Origin: Verrucomicrobiaceae bacterium
GTDB lineage: Bacteria; Verrucomicrobiota; Verrucomicrobiia; Verrucomicrobiales; Verrucomicrobiaceae
Direction of reading: 5' to 3'
NCBI GenBank assembly: GCA_016713245.1
Contig: JADJPM010000004.1
Location: forward strand, 3,162,001 to 3,226,000
Length of the DNA: 64,000 nt
The notes beneath the pieces were generated by a model, which saw nothing but the letters and a program-made list of their open reading frames with translations, searched no databases and was not told the origin of the DNA. Positions 8,359 to 16,736 of this stretch are shown in pieces. The position numbers were made by a program, and so were the translations under genes. Positions within the stretch are counted from its first letter, which is position 1, and each line of letters opens with the position of its first letter.

Positions 8359-8564
8359 TATTCATGGGCTCCTTCGCTACGGCGCCATTCTTCTCCCAGC
8401 CTGGCGGCTTCGCGGGATGCTTCATCGTCGGGCATGGTGCCAAAGATTTGCTCCCAGCCCGGTTTCGCCACCGGGGGATTCTTGGCTTTGCGAGCCTGGA
8501 TCTGGCGCAGCAGTTCGGCGAAGGCGGGTTCGACGGTCGCGGTGTTCATGCCACAGAATGCCAT
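8358..8564 (-). CDS. Putative VapB-like antitoxin
   Basis: A 68-residue protein, MAFCGMNTATVEPAFAELLR and onward, with charged helices (QIQARKAKN, EASREAARLGEEWRRSEG) and no catalytic motif. Assignment rests on size, charge and tight upstream coupling to the PIN toxin (1-base overlap). DNA-binding N-terminal character is not obvious, so the antitoxin class cannot be given. An internal ATG at codon 6 (MNTATVEPAF) is an equally plausible start. It would bind the toxin and probably autoregulate the pair. Confidence 0.65.
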   Translation of the reverse strand: MAFCGMNTATVEPAFAELLRQIQARKAKNPPVAKPGWEQIFGTMPDDEASREAARLGEEWRRSEGAHE

Positions 8565-8639
8565 GAGGCCTTGCGAAACGCAACCGCTGGCATCCGAGGC
8601 GATGGTTTGCTTTTCCAGCGCGAGCCGCTAAGTGCCGCG

Positions 8640-9341
8640 ATGCTCGTTCTCCTCACCAATGACGATGGAATCGACGCCCCCGGGATCGCGGCGGCGGAAA
8701 AGGCGGTTTTGATGCGTGGCTGGCAGGTCGTGGTGGTGGCACCAGACGTGGAAAAATCCATGTGCGGGCATCGCGTGACCACGCATGAGCCCCTGAAGGT
8801 CGAAAAGCGCAGCGAAGGCCGATTTGCCGTCCAGGGCACGCCGGCGGATTGCGTGCGGCTGGGACTCTTCGCACTCGATTTGAAGCCGGATCTCGTTTTG
8901 AGCGGCATCAACGCGGGAGGAAACATGGGGCAGGACATCGTCATCTCCGGTACCGTGGCCGCGGCGAGGGAGGCGACCTATCATGGCGTGCGCAGCATCG
9001 CGCTGTCACACTATTTAAAGCGGGAGTTGAAGGTGGACTGGGATCGCACGGCCGCTTGGGCCTCGATCGTGCTGGGCGAGCTTCACCATGCCACGAAGGC
9101 CCCGCGGAGCTTTTGGAACATCAATTTCCCGCATCTGCCACCCGGCGAGCAGGACATCCCGGCCCGAGTGCGCTGTGAACCGGCGAAATCACCGCTCAAT
9201 GTCAGCTATCAGCGTCGCGATGAAGCTGACGGGCTCGTTTTCGATTACAATGCGTCTTATGCCTCCCGTCCGCGAGATGCTGGTTCGGATGTGGAAGCGT
9301 GTTTTGCGGACAAAGTGGCCGTTTCGATGCTCAGCATATAA
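8640..9341 (+). CDS. surE: 5'/3'-nucleotidase SurE
   Basis: 233 residues. SurE hydrolyses nucleoside monophosphates with a divalent metal and supports stationary-phase survival. Metal and active-site residues are all visible: Asp-Asp in LTNDDGIDAPG at the start, Ser in APDVEKSMCGH, Asn in LSGINAGGNMGQD, and the GTVAAAREATYHGV stretch that follows. The ATG at 8640 is chosen because the family begins directly with MLVLLTNDDG; the frame is open further upstream but that part lacks family similarity. Length is close to the usual 230-260. It is divergent from the VapBC pair. Confidence 0.95.
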   Translation: MLVLLTNDDGIDAPGIAAAEKAVLMRGWQVVVVAPDVEKSMCGHRVTTHEPLKVEKRSEGRFAVQGTPADCVRLGLFALDLKPDLVLSGINAGGNMGQDIVISGTVAAAREATYHGVRSIALSHYLKRELKVDWDRTAAWASIVLGELHHATKAPRSFWNINFPHLPPGEQDIPARVRCEPAKSPLNVSYQRRDEADGLVFDYNASYASRPRDAGSDVEACFADKVAVSMLSI

Positions 9342-9350
9342 TGTCCGAAG

Positions 9351-9632
9351 ATGAATCGAACCTTCAGCATCAGCAGGACACGGCAAATTGCCTTATTTGC
9401 TTTTTGTGTATGGCCGTTCATCTGGTCGGCAGGGTTTATTCTTCCACAGGGCACACCTCGCACCTGTTGGTTCATGACCCTCGTACTCACGATGGGGTTT
9501 TGGATCGTGTTGGCCGAGGATTCTCAATTGCGCACTAAGCATCCACGAATGGCACTTGGGGCACGATGCATCGTGTATGCTCAGTTATTGCTCATCATCG
9601 CGACCTATCTTCGTCATAAATCCATCCTCTGA
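9351..9632 (+). CDS. Small hypothetical membrane protein
   Basis: 93 residues starting 9 bases after the surE stop, so probably co-transcribed. Three hydrophobic segments are visible: IALFAFCVWPFIWSAGFIL (about 13-31), WFMTLVLTMGFWIVLA (40-55) and ARCIVYAQLLLIIATYL (71-87), giving a three-helix membrane protein. No family is recognised. An N-terminal basic patch (MNRTFSISRTRQ) supports insertion with the N-terminus inside. It is real-looking but could be a chance frame. Confidence 0.5.
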   Translation: MNRTFSISRTRQIALFAFCVWPFIWSAGFILPQGTPRTCWFMTLVLTMGFWIVLAEDSQLRTKHPRMALGARCIVYAQLLLIIATYLRHKSIL

Positions 9633-9755
9633 CCAAGCCCCGACTGCCCGAATCGCCATGTTGGATTGCTGATCGTGGAAGTTCAGAGTGTTCGGGCGTG
9701 GCCGTCCTTCAAAAATCAGCAATCGTCATTCATCCATCGTCAATCTGCCTCCCGC

Positions 9756-11006
9756 ATGTCCAACGCGCGTCTCTTCATCTGGTTCCGCATCCTCTTCAAC
9801 TGCCGGTTTTACTACCCGGTCTTCACGATCTTGTTCCTCGATCTGGGGCTGAGCATCGGCGAGTTCGCGGCGCTGAATGTGGTGTGGGCATTGACGAGCG
9901 TGGTGCTGGAAGTGCCGAGCGGGGCGCTGGCGGATCGATTTGGGCGGAAGCCGCTCGTCGTGGCGGCCAGCGTGCTGATGGTGCTGGAGATGAGCGTGCT
10001 GGCGCTGATGCAGCCGGGGCATCACGACCTCGTTTTCTGGCTCTTCGTGTGCAATCGCGTCCTCAGCGGCGCGGCGGAAGCCTGTGCCAGCGGAGCGGAT
10101 GAAGCGCTCACCTACGACTCACTGCCGGAAGGCGAACGCGAGACACTCTGGCCGCGTGTTATGTCGAATCTCTCGCGGGCGATGGCGGTGGGCTTCGTTA
10201 TCTCGTCGATCTCCGGCTCGTGGCTTTACACGATCTGGATCAAGTTGCCGGTGCTCTTGTGCCTTGGCAGCGCCCTCGCCTGCCTCGTCGTCACGCTGCG
10301 CATGCGGGAGAACTGGAAGGCGCCGAAGAACGTGCCGCTGCTCACCAGCATTCGCGAAACCTGGGGTTCCATTCTGCATACGGGCGGCTGGATCTGGCGC
10401 ACGCGCACGGCCTTTGCGCTGATCGTTTTCGGCCTCGTCTTCGACAGCATCATCCGGCTGTTTTTGACCGTCACGAGCAATTTCTACCGCCTCGTCGGCA
10501 TCGAAGAAGGCTGGTATGGCGTGATCGGCACCGGCGTGTCGCTGCTGGGGCTTTTCACCGCCTCGCTGATGGAAAAAGCCACGCGTCGCATGAGCGGGGT
10601 CGTCAATTTCACCTGGCTGGCGCTGGTGGTGTTCGGCGGCCTTTTTGCGGCGGCGTATCCAGCGCAGGGCTGGCTCGGCATCCTGCTCGTCGTGCCGTTG
10701 TTCATGAGCATGCGCTTCCTGCAGTTCTTCCTCTCGCATTACATGAATGCCGTCGTGAGTTCGGAGCAGCGGGCCACCGCGCTGAGCTTTCGTGGTCTCA
10801 CGATGAACCTCGCCTACGGCAGCATCACGTTGCTGTTTGGCTGGCATACCGGCTGGCTGGCGCATGCCAAAGGGATGTCAGCCGATGACATCCATGTCTT
10901 TGCCGCTTCGATGACCTGGTGGCCGTGGTGGTTTGCAGCGACGCTGCTCGTCGCGGGTGCTTGGGTGATGGCGAGGCGGTTCCATGGGCGGGCGGCCAAC
11001 GCTTGA
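9756..11006 (+). CDS. Major facilitator superfamily transporter
   Basis: 416 residues with about twelve hydrophobic segments. The MFS signature between helices 2 and 3 is clear: GALADRFGRKPLVV (about residues 62-75), and a central cytoplasmic loop follows helix 6 (MRENWKAPKNVPLLTSIRET). The start at 9756 (MSNARLFIWFRILF) puts helix 1 at the N-terminus; the frame is open 90 bases further up but that part is hydrophilic and unlike the family. MFS proteins move small solutes by proton or substrate coupling; the substrate cannot be read from sequence. It lies upstream of korAB with 129 bases between, so it need not be in the same operon. Confidence 0.88.
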   Translation: MSNARLFIWFRILFNCRFYYPVFTILFLDLGLSIGEFAALNVVWALTSVVLEVPSGALADRFGRKPLVVAASVLMVLEMSVLALMQPGHHDLVFWLFVCNRVLSGAAEACASGADEALTYDSLPEGERETLWPRVMSNLSRAMAVGFVISSISGSWLYTIWIKLPVLLCLGSALACLVVTLRMRENWKAPKNVPLLTSIRETWGSILHTGGWIWRTRTAFALIVFGLVFDSIIRLFLTVTSNFYRLVGIEEGWYGVIGTGVSLLGLFTASLMEKATRRMSGVVNFTWLALVVFGGLFAAAYPAQGWLGILLVVPLFMSMRFLQFFLSHYMNAVVSSEQRATALSFRGLTMNLAYGSITLLFGWHTGWLAHAKGMSADDIHVFAASMTWWPWWFAATLLVAGAWVMARRFHGRAANA

Positions 11007-11135
11007 AGGCGCTTTGGAAGCCAGTTTGGAGCACAAAAACACTCCAGAGGACTCTAGACGACCCGCAAAACTCCTGATAGAACGGCGTTTCTCTCATCCA
11101 CCAACCTCGCCGGGCCTTTGCGCCCGTCACCAACC

Positions 11136-12932
11136 ATGTCCACAGCCACCGCTCCCGTATCGTCGTCTGATTCCAAGAAGACCCTCCGCAACGCCGTCAT
11201 CCGCTTCGCCGGAAATTCGCAGGACGGCATTCAGTCCATCGGCGGCTTCCTCGCGCGGCTCGCGGGCCGCACGGCGCAGGAAGTGATGACCTACATGACG
11301 ATCCCGTCCACGATCAGCGGCGGTCCTTCCATCTTCCAGGTGCATCTCGGCTCGGGCGAAGTGCTCACGGCGGGCGATGAGGCGGACGTGCTCGTGGCTT
11401 TTTATCAGCATAGCTACGACAGCCACTTCTCCGCGCTGCGTCAGGGAGGCATCTGCCTTTACGACAGCGGCGAGGTGAAGGAGATCAAGCATGAGAAGGG
11501 CGTCTTCCACATCGGCATTCCGTTCACCGCGGCCACCGTGGAGGCCATCGGCGGCTCCGCGAAGGATCGCGGCAAGAACATGTTCGTGCTCGGCTTGATC
11601 GTGGCGGTGTTCAATTTGGATAAAGAGAAGCTCGTCGGCATCATCAGCCGCCAGTTCGGCAAAAAAGACGAGTCCGTGCTGCGCAATGCGATGCTGGCCT
11701 TTGATGCCGGTTACGCGTATCAAATTGGCGACATCGAAAAGTTCGCGCTGGCTCCGGGCGAGGCCGATTCCGGCCACCGCATCTCCACGGATGGCAATCA
11801 GATGCTCTCGCTCGGTCTTCTTGCCGCGGGTGTGCGCTACGGCGCGGCCTATCCGATCACGCCGTGGTCCTCGATCATGGAAACGCTGCGCAGCGAGTTG
11901 CCGAAGTATGGCGGCATCTTTGTGCAGGCCGAGGACGAGCTCGCCGCCGTCAGCATGGCCATCGGCGAGGCCTTTGCGGGCCATCTCGCCATGACCGGCA
12001 GCTCCGGCCCCGGTTTGTCGCTGAAGATGGAAGCCCTCGGCTACGCCAGCATGGCCGAACTGCCGCTCATCGTCGTCAATGTGCAGCGCGGTGGTCCTTC
12101 CACCGGCTTGCCCACGAGCGTGGAGCAAAGCGATCTCATGCAGGCCATCTACGGCAGCCACGGTGACACGCCGCGCTTCGTTTTGGCTCCGAAAGATGTC
12201 GAGGATTGCTTCTACATCGCGCTCGAGGCCGGACGCATCGCCCGCAAATACTCCTGCCCCGTCATCATCCTCAGCGACCAGGCGCTCAGCAGCCGCATCG
12301 AGGCCTTTGAAGAGCCCGATCTCGACAAGCACTGGGTCGAGCCCACGCTCGATCAGACGCCGCGCGATGCCGACTGGAAGCCCTATCCTTTGGACAAAAC
12401 CACGCAGCATGCGCCTCCCGGCACCAAGATGGCCGGCGGCAAGTATCCGCACATCTCCGGTCTCGAGCACGACGAGTGGGGCCACCCTTCCGGCAATGCG
12501 AAGATGCACCAGCAGATGACCAACAAGCGTCGTCAAAAGCTGCTCGATGCCGCTGCGGAATTCCCCGCGCCCGAAGTGCACGGCGACGCCAGCGGTGATG
12601 CGCTCATCATTGCCTGGGGCAGCGCCTGGGGCCCCGCGAAGGAAGCCTGCGACCGTCTCCGCAGCGAAGGTCACAAGGTCAGCGCCGCGAACATCCGCCA
12701 CCTGCACCCGATGCCCGACAAGCTCGAAGGCGTCTTCGCGAACTTCAAACACATCATCTGTGTCGAGATGAACGACTACGGCGCTTACGGGTACGGCCAG
12801 CTCGCCATGCTGCTCCGCGCCCGCTACGCCGATCCGAAGATCAAGAGCGTGTGCAAAACCGACGGCCTCGCCTTCCGCGTGCGTGAGCTGGTCACCGGCG
12901 TGGAAAAATACCTCGCCGCCGGCCAAGCCTGA
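11136..12932 (+). CDS. korA: 2-oxoacid:ferredoxin oxidoreductase, fused gamma/alpha subunit
   Basis: 598 residues. The N-terminal ~190 residues are the gamma-like domain (NAVIRFAGNSQDGIQSIGGF, LGSGEVLTAGDEADVLVAF). From about 220 comes the pyrimidine-binding alpha domain (GNQMLSLGLLAAGVRYGAAY, PITPWSSIMETL, QAEDELAAVSMAIGEAFAG), then a transketolase-C-like domain (ALIIAWGSAWGPAKEACDRL, RHLHPMP). This is the two-subunit KorAB type, which oxidatively decarboxylates a 2-oxoacid, often 2-oxoglutarate, to acyl-CoA with reduction of ferredoxin. The ATG at 11136 is preferred over an in-frame TTG 18 bases up. korB follows after 48 bases, so both form one operon. The exact 2-oxoacid is inferred. Confidence 0.93.
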   Translation: MSTATAPVSSSDSKKTLRNAVIRFAGNSQDGIQSIGGFLARLAGRTAQEVMTYMTIPSTISGGPSIFQVHLGSGEVLTAGDEADVLVAFYQHSYDSHFSALRQGGICLYDSGEVKEIKHEKGVFHIGIPFTAATVEAIGGSAKDRGKNMFVLGLIVAVFNLDKEKLVGIISRQFGKKDESVLRNAMLAFDAGYAYQIGDIEKFALAPGEADSGHRISTDGNQMLSLGLLAAGVRYGAAYPITPWSSIMETLRSELPKYGGIFVQAEDELAAVSMAIGEAFAGHLAMTGSSGPGLSLKMEALGYASMAELPLIVVNVQRGGPSTGLPTSVEQSDLMQAIYGSHGDTPRFVLAPKDVEDCFYIALEAGRIARKYSCPVIILSDQALSSRIEAFEEPDLDKHWVEPTLDQTPRDADWKPYPLDKTTQHAPPGTKMAGGKYPHISGLEHDEWGHPSGNAKMHQQMTNKRRQKLLDAAAEFPAPEVHGDASGDALIIAWGSAWGPAKEACDRLRSEGHKVSAANIRHLHPMPDKLEGVFANFKHIICVEMNDYGAYGYGQLAMLLRARYADPKIKSVCKTDGLAFRVRELVTGVEKYLAAGQA

Positions 12933-12980
12933 TCGTTTTCCAACCTCGTCTTTAACTCCACCTCCTTTCCCAACCTCGTC

Positions 12981-13907
12981 ATGTCCACCGCCGTCGCCAC
13001 TCCTGAAGCCCCAGCCGCCGCTGAAGCTCCCGTCGTCGAAAAACTCACCAAAAAAGCCCTCACCGCCGATCACCCCACGTGGTGCCCGGCCTGCGGTGAC
13101 TTTGCCGTGCTCGCCATGTTTTATCGCGTGCTCGAGAAGCTGAACATCCCGCAGGAAAAGATCGTCGTCGTCGCCGGTATCGGCTGCTCGTCACGCTTTC
13201 CCTACTTCATGAACACGCACAGCCTGCACTTCATCCATGGTCGTGCGGTGCCCCTCGCCACGGGCATCAGCCTCAGTCGGCCGGACGTGCATGTCTTCGT
13301 CTTCGGCGGTGACGGCGACGGCTTCTCCATCGGCGGCAACCACCTCAACCACGGTGCCCGCAAGAACATCAAGCTCACCTACATCATCATGGACAATTTT
13401 GTCTATGGCCTCACGAAGAACCAGACGAGCCCCACCACGCCCATCGGCCGCAAATCGAAGACCGACCCCACTGGTGCCATCGACCGCCCCATCAACCCGA
13501 TGAAGCAACTCCTCGCCAGCGGTGCCACCTTCATCGCCCGCACGCACGCCGCGCAGGTGAAGCACATGGAGGAAATCTTCACCCGTGCCATCAACCACGA
13601 CGGCTTCAGCGTCGTCGAGTGCCTCAGCGAGTGCGTCATGTTCTACCCCGGTGCCTTTGACGACAGCACTCCACGCAAAGGCGGCGTCTGGGAAACCATC
13701 GACGAAACGCAGCACGACGTCACCGACGACGTCGCCGCATTCAAACTCGCCGACAACCTCGCCCCCGGCAAATTCGGCGTCTATTACCAAGTCAACCGCC
13801 CCACCAAAAACGCCCTCGAGCAAAAGTGGATCGACGACACTCAGGCCAAACTCGGCGGCATGTCCCAGAAAGACATTCTCAAGAAGCGCTTCGAGGCGAT
13901 GCGGTAA
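12981..13907 (+). CDS. korB: 2-oxoacid:ferredoxin oxidoreductase, beta subunit
   Basis: 308 residues. It carries the thiamine-diphosphate site GGDGDGFSIGGNHLNHGARK (around 111-130, with the GDG start and NH close) and cysteines for an iron-sulfur cluster: WCPACGDF near 34-41, GIGCSS near 69 and ECLSECVMF near 214. These are the standard features of beta subunits that pair with the KorA type upstream. An Ala/Pro-rich N-terminal tail of about 25 residues (ATPEAPAAAEAPVVEK) precedes the conserved start. The spacer before the gene repeats the motif CCAACCTCGTC twice, about 27 bases apart. A strong inverted repeat follows the gene. Confidence 0.95.
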   Translation: MSTAVATPEAPAAAEAPVVEKLTKKALTADHPTWCPACGDFAVLAMFYRVLEKLNIPQEKIVVVAGIGCSSRFPYFMNTHSLHFIHGRAVPLATGISLSRPDVHVFVFGGDGDGFSIGGNHLNHGARKNIKLTYIIMDNFVYGLTKNQTSPTTPIGRKSKTDPTGAIDRPINPMKQLLASGATFIARTHAAQVKHMEEIFTRAINHDGFSVVECLSECVMFYPGAFDDSTPRKGGVWETIDETQHDVTDDVAAFKLADNLAPGKFGVYYQVNRPTKNALEQKWIDDTQAKLGGMSQKDILKKRFEAMR

Positions 13908-13937
13908 GCGCAGCGTCAAGCAGTCAAGACTTCGTCC

Positions 13938-13988
13938 GTCAAGGCGTGGTCAAGGTGGTCTCCCGATCATTCTTGACCACGCCTTGAC
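13938..13988. terminator. Bidirectional terminator between korB and FAD oxidase genes
   Basis: A perfect 16-bp inverted repeat, GTCAAGGCGTGGTCAA (13938-13953) and its complement (13973-13988), with a 19-base loop, sits between two convergent genes and is followed by CTTTTT. The long loop is unusual for an intrinsic terminator. Confidence 0.6.
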
Positions 13989-14009
13989 CTTTTTGACATG
14001 ATTGACGAT

Positions 14010-15176
14010 TCAGCTCGCCCTCGCCCCATCGGAAGCCCCCGCGATGGGTTCCCGCCACGCATAGCGATGGGCCCAAGCGTTCGACTTTTGCTCCACGACA
14101 TCCGCGATGAGTTCACCAAACACGGGCGTGAACTTGAAGGCATGGCCTGAATCACCCGCCGCCACGACGAGGCCTTCAAACTGCCTGTCGTGCGTGATCC
14201 AGAAGGCTCCGTCAAAGGTGTCGCCGTAAAGGCAGACGCGATTCGAATGCACCGGCGCATCCGCGAGCGCTGGAAACGTTTCACGAAGAAAAGCGCGATA
14301 CTTCTCTTCCTCGCCCGCTGGCATCACCCGAGCATCGCTGGCCTTCACGCGACGGCCCACGCCATGATTGGCAACCTTCACAAGACCGTCCGCATTCGCC
14401 GGAAAGCCATACCAGCCCGTTTTCGCGATGTCGGCACCCCAGACGGGGAATGCCGGTGCTCGAAAGCGTTCCGGCTCAGACGGCTGAAAATGAAAAACCG
14501 TCTGCGCCGTGGTCCACATGACGTTTTGAAGGTGTGGCAGCACTTCTGGCGTCCAAGCCCCTGCAGCCACTAAAACGAGGTCCGCAGTCCAAACACGGCC
14601 ATCGGCGCTTTCGATGCCGGTGCAGCGTCCAGCGGCCAAAACAGGTCGAGGAGCCTCCACCTGCTCAATGAGCTTGACTCCGGCCTCGCCAGCCTCTTGA
14701 GCCAATTTCGCGATCACGCGGCCGCTTTCCACCCAACCGCCGACGGGATTCAAATAGCCTTCGACAAACCCGTCGGCATTCCAAAGGGGATGTTTCTCGC
14801 GCAGCATCGCCGCATCCGTGCGCCGCAACGCATGCCCGAGGCCGCTCAGATAGTGAAAACTGTCATGTTCGAAGCCACCCGGCTTCAGCTCACTTCTCGA
14901 CATCACCAGAAAACCATCCTCGTGATACAAATCGACACCCCAACGGGCATTCCACGCCCTCCAGCGCTCAAGGCTCAGCAAGCCCATCGCCGTGTGCTGG
15001 GCATCCGCCGCGTAGTCCATGCGCACGACCTTGCTGATGTCCGTCGAGGCAGCGTCCGGGTGCGGAAGTTGACCTTGATCGATGAGCGTAACCTTCCAGC
15101 CACGTAAACGCAATTCCAGCGCCGCCGTGAGGCCAAAACAACCGCCGCCAAGAACGAGGAGGGAGCCAGGTGTCAT
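14010..15176 (-). CDS. FAD-dependent amine oxidase (sarcosine oxidase/DAO family)
   Basis: 388 residues. The FAD-binding Rossmann motif is at the N-terminus: LLVLGGGCFGLTAALELRLR (GxGxxG variant), with the acidic residue ending the second strand in VTLIDQG. Internal blocks RMDYAADAQHTAMGLLSLER and GGWVESGRVIAKLAQEA and the C-terminal GDSGHAFKFTPVFGELIADV are typical of the DAO/MSOX group that oxidises N-methyl or D-amino acids and makes H2O2. The ATG at 15176 lies one base after the stop of the metallo-beta-lactamase gene, so the two are transcribed and translated together. No covalent-FAD cysteine was confirmed. The substrate is unknown. Confidence 0.88.
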   Translation of the reverse strand: MTPGSLLVLGGGCFGLTAALELRLRGWKVTLIDQGQLPHPDAASTDISKVVRMDYAADAQHTAMGLLSLERWRAWNARWGVDLYHEDGFLVMSRSELKPGGFEHDSFHYLSGLGHALRRTDAAMLREKHPLWNADGFVEGYLNPVGGWVESGRVIAKLAQEAGEAGVKLIEQVEAPRPVLAAGRCTGIESADGRVWTADLVLVAAGAWTPEVLPHLQNVMWTTAQTVFHFQPSEPERFRAPAFPVWGADIAKTGWYGFPANADGLVKVANHGVGRRVKASDARVMPAGEEEKYRAFLRETFPALADAPVHSNRVCLYGDTFDGAFWITHDRQFEGLVVAAGDSGHAFKFTPVFGELIADVVEQKSNAWAHRYAWREPIAGASDGARAS

Positions 15177-15177
15177 G

Positions 15178-16023
15178 TCACTTGGCTTTTTGCTTGTCCC
15201 ATTCCGCCCGAAAGGCCTTCTCACGATCCGCGACATACGCGTGATAGCCCGCCGAATCGACAAACGGATTGCTCGCACCGCTTCCGAGCCGCTTGTGCTT
15301 CGCCTCCATGCCGTAGTAGCTGCCGTGAGCACCAAGGAAAAGATCTACCGGCAGCGCTTTGAGCATGGCAAAGGTCGCCGCGTAGTCCGTGGCGATGCTG
15401 GGATAGGTTTTGTTGCCAACGAGGATGTAACCGGGATTCACGTTCGGGCTGCCGATGATGACGGCGTTCAGTTTCTGGCCGTTGTCCTCCACCTGCATAG
15501 TCCACGTCGTGCAGCCCGGCGTGTGACCGGCCGTTTTGCGTGCCACGAGCACGCTGCCACCGAGCTTGATCTCATCCCCATCCTTGAGCCGACGATCCAC
15601 CTTCGCTGGCGGAAACTGCGTGTAGTCGCCTTTGACGATACGCGTCTTCTTCGCGCCGCCATTCTCCACGGCGTCGGCATCCTCGGCCATCACGCAGTAT
15701 TGAGCACCGGTATCCTTCAGGATCTCCGCACTGCCAGCGCAGTGATCGGAATGTGCATGGCTGATGAGCAGCACTTTGATGTCCGTCCATTTGAAGCCGA
15801 GGCCTTCCACGCTGGCACGAATGAGCTTCGGCGACTCTTCGAGGCTGCTGTTGATGAGAACATGCCCCTCCGGTGTGGTGATGAGATACGACGCGAGATC
15901 CCGCGAGCCGACGTAGTAGAGATTCCCCGCGATGCAGTGACCGGGAAAAGGCTCCGTCCATGCCGATTGCCCATGGGCGAAGCCGTAACACACGAGGAGG
16001 AAAAACAAAAAGAGGCGTCTCAT
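15178..16023 (-). CDS. Subclass B3-like metallo-beta-lactamase
   Basis: 281 residues with a signal peptide (MRRLFLFFLLVCYGFAHG). The zinc set is complete: HAHSDH (H-x-H-x-D-H) near residue 96, His in AGHTPGCTTW near 175 and His in GAHGSYYGMEAKHKR near 240. The blocks NLYYVGSRDLASYLITTPEG and SLEESPKLIRASVEGLGFKW before the metal motif are the pattern of subclass B3 beta-lactamases, so periplasmic beta-lactam hydrolysis is likely, though some B3-like enzymes act on other lactones. The start at 16023 is chosen because the signal peptide follows at once; the open frame reaches further up but through a tRNA fragment. It leads an operon with the FAD oxidase. Confidence 0.85.
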   Translation of the reverse strand: MRRLFLFFLLVCYGFAHGQSAWTEPFPGHCIAGNLYYVGSRDLASYLITTPEGHVLINSSLEESPKLIRASVEGLGFKWTDIKVLLISHAHSDHCAGSAEILKDTGAQYCVMAEDADAVENGGAKKTRIVKGDYTQFPPAKVDRRLKDGDEIKLGGSVLVARKTAGHTPGCTTWTMQVEDNGQKLNAVIIGSPNVNPGYILVGNKTYPSIATDYAATFAMLKALPVDLFLGAHGSYYGMEAKHKRLGSGASNPFVDSAGYHAYVADREKAFRAEWDKQKAK

Positions 16024-16073
16024 GCGCCATGTGTGAAGCGCCAGCCGAACCCTGCAAGCGCGGCGAGCCTCGA

Positions 16074-16103
16074 AGTGGAGCCAACAGTCGGAATTGAACC
16101 GAC
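16074..16103 (+). repeat. 30-bp copy of the tRNA-Thr 3' end (candidate att site)
   Basis: These 30 bases are identical to 18523-18552, the 3' end of the tRNA-Thr gene including the T arm, and lie in the same orientation. No other tRNA part is present here. A second copy of a tRNA 3' end about 2.45 kb from the gene is the usual mark of site-specific integration. Confidence 0.75.
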
Positions 16104-16259
16104 TCACCGATCGCAAGGCAGTGTGAATGAAATTGGCCCTCGAGCCTTGATCATCTCAAGCCTGACCTTGCGCCCGAGGGCCTTGGTGGCGCGAGAGAGT
16201 GTGCCGTCGAGCGATGACAATTCCGCCTTGCCGCTTCGCAGGCGGGCGGGTATCCTCAC
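16104..16259 (-). pseudogene. Possible XRE/HigA-type antitoxin remnant
   Basis: On the minus strand the segment GKAELSSLDGTLSRATKALG followed by RKVRLEMIKA resembles the end of HTH antitoxins (a SLDTLxRxAKALG helix followed by VRLEI). The part that should hold the HTH is missing: just upstream lies the divergent antitoxin gene at 16263. The frame ends at 16104, directly against the att-like repeat, so integration may have cut the gene. The similarity is short and judged by eye. Confidence 0.35.
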
Positions 16260-16262
16260 CAG

Positions 16263-16535
16263 ATGAGCGTCGCGACTCTCCAGCAATTTGGCCAGAACCT
16301 TCCCGCGTGGATGGCGCTGGTGATGCGTGGCGAAAGCGTTGCCATCGTGGACGGCGGGAAGGAAGTGGCGCGGCTGATGCCGCCTGCGGCCCCGGCTTTG
16401 AACGTGAACGGTGCCAAACCTGCCGCCGGGGAAGACTGGCGCAAGGCGCGGCTGGCCGAGCTGGAGGAAACCTTTCCTGAGCCGGTGATCGGTGCCAGTG
16501 CCGAGCTGGAGGCATTCCGCGCCGAACGTCTCTGA
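16263..16535 (+). CDS. Phd/YefM-like antitoxin
   Basis: 90 residues. The middle stretch VMRGESVAIVDGGKEVARLM is the characteristic beta-strand end of the Phd/YefM DNA-binding domain (a G..V.I...G..VA.L. pattern), followed by a variable charged tail (EDWRKARLAELEETFPEPV) that would bind a toxin. The partner directly downstream (16540) is a PIN-domain start cut off after 26 codons, so this is probably an orphan antitoxin that still autoregulates. Only four bases separate the two genes. It lies inside the tRNA-Thr-bounded island. Confidence 0.72.
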   Translation: MSVATLQQFGQNLPAWMALVMRGESVAIVDGGKEVARLMPPAAPALNVNGAKPAAGEDWRKARLAELEETFPEPVIGASAELEAFRAERL

Positions 16536-16539
16536 GTGC

Positions 16540-16620
16540 ATGGCCTACGCGGATTCCAGCCTGCTCCTGAAACTCTTCCTGCGGGAGCCGGAGATACCCG
16601 CCGCGCTGGCACCTTCTTGA
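16540..16620 (+). pseudogene. Truncated PIN-domain toxin (VapC remnant)
   Basis: 26 codons: MAYADSSLLLKLFLREPE is the standard beginning of a VapC toxin (YADSS with the first catalytic Asp, then LLKLF and a REP/E turn). The frame ends at TGA (16618-16620) after LAPS, and the remaining ~100 residues with the other acidic residues are absent downstream. The antitoxin four bases upstream looks complete. No IS end or repeat is visible at the break. Confidence 0.7.
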
Positions 16621-16736
16621 GTTCTGAATCCCACAGAAAAAACGAGGGCGGGCAGCCTTGCTCCGTGATCCATCATGGCTCAAACAGGTAGGCTGCCACC
16701 ATCAAGAGCGAAAACTTAAAATGCATGAACTCAATC

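Noticed and set aside
11127..13073. 648-codon minus-strand open frame opposite korAB
   Set aside because: korA and korB on the plus strand carry cofactor motifs; the antisense product has none.
16625..16736. Inverted GGCAGCCT / AGGCTGCC pair downstream of the truncated vapC
   Set aside because: Arms are short, loop is long and no T run follows; not enough for a terminator or element end.
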